A DNA stretch of 64,000 bases, from the NCBI GenBank assembly GCA_033220425.1, contig CM065651.1:2666001-2730000 (forward strand), read 5' to 3'. The stretch is from Lepraria neglecta. Taxonomy: Eukaryota; Ascomycota; Lecanoromycetes; Lecanorales; Stereocaulaceae. A program made the position numbers and the translations under genes. Position 1 is the first letter of the stretch. Every line of letters starts with the position of its first letter. This document shows positions 63,704 through 64,000 of the stretch, piece by piece. Under the pieces are notes generated by a model. The model made no database searches. It was not told the origin of the DNA and worked only from the letters and a program-made list of their open reading frames with translations.

Positions 63704-63934
63704 CATGTGCAAGTTCGTCCAATAATCGAAATTGCGAACGAGGAGCGGTTTGGGATTCTTACTGGGCCAATCGACTACGTCAATGAAACTCAGCTGCAGT
63801 TGCCATTCTCGATGTCTGAAGATGGAGAGCTTGTCTAAGAGGATAGGGACTTCATTATGAGAATGATGAAGTTGGATCCGAGAGACAGGCCGACGGCGAA
63901 GGACCCTCTGCAGGGTGAACGGTTCAACTCATAA
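63704..63934 (+). pseudogene. Kinase C-terminal relic
   Basis: One frame reads HVQVRPIIEIANEERFG, ILTGPIDYVNETQLQLPFS, a TAA at about 63836, then RDFIMRMMKLDPRDRPTAKD and a stop at 63932-63934. FIMRMMKLDPRDRPTAKDLL is a typical end of the kinase C-lobe (fixed Arg, helix I). The N-lobe and catalytic loop are absent. It is probably a leftover of a second kinase-like gene next to the one at 61983, but it may not be the same subfamily. Confidence 0.5.
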
Positions 63935-64000
63935 GAGATCTGGTTTGGCATGGAATTCGCATGCTATGGAAAAATCTCCGAAGACAAGCCTGGCCGCAAC

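Overview
The window looks like nuclear DNA of a filamentous ascomycete (Pezizomycotina; the gene families remind me of Leotiomycetes, but I cannot prove the class). Genes have short GT-AG introns of about 40-170 bp, no operons, and include typical fungal families: BTB, F-box, 2EXR-like, an EMB8-type esterase, a MARVEL protein and fungal kinase-like genes. I rebuilt exon structures by reading splice sites and checking that exon lengths add up to whole codons.

Layout. 1-5.3 kb is a transposon nest: a decayed Tc1/mariner-type DNA transposon (429-4796) carries a 2.3-kb non-autonomous LTR retroelement (923-3251) inserted into its transposase, and a related solo LTR follows at 5132-5294. 7.0-9.3 kb holds two damaged housekeeping-type copies, a LOC1 pseudogene and an EMB8-type hydrolase. 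10-11.3 kb has a tandem family of three tiny secreted proteins with a conserved KPxFEKC tail, one without an ATG and one without its expected stop. A four-unit tandem repeat (12.5-12.8 kb) precedes an intronless Fic-domain gene (13.1-14.4 kb). 14.7-19 kb holds decayed genes: a histone-H3-like fragment and two F-box paralogs.

20-31.6 kb is mostly intact core genome: aldo-keto reductase, BTB protein, SAICAR synthetase (ADE1), a SelO/Fmp40-type protein AMPylase and a SPATA20/DUF255 thioredoxin-like protein. 31.8-39.5 kb is accessory again: an inverted pair of small Thr-rich proteins, a mannose-6-phosphate isomerase pseudogene whose active-site segment is deleted, and three tandem, mostly damaged 2EXR-like genes. 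40-58.2 kb has an MFS transporter, a 1,667-residue WD40 protein with a SUMO-interaction-like motif and an AT-hook, a MARVEL protein, O-acetylhomoserine sulfhydrylase, an acyl-CoA synthetase ending in the peroxisomal signal AKL, a broken RING gene and an ANT1-type carrier. The last 6 kb contains a second Tc1/mariner relic with inverted repeats of about 95 bp and a fungal kinase-like gene followed by a kinase relic.

How genes relate. The acyl-CoA synthetase and the ANT1-like carrier would serve the same process, ATP-dependent fatty-acid activation inside peroxisomes. Two unrelated protein-AMPylating folds (Fic and SelO) occur 12 kb apart, probably by chance. Many broken genes carry nonsense codons explained by C-to-T or G-to-A changes, as expected from repeat-induced point mutation (RIP) on duplicated DNA. 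The best candidates for something undescribed are the tandem small secreted family, the LTR element apparently primed by half an initiator tRNA, and the large WD40 protein.
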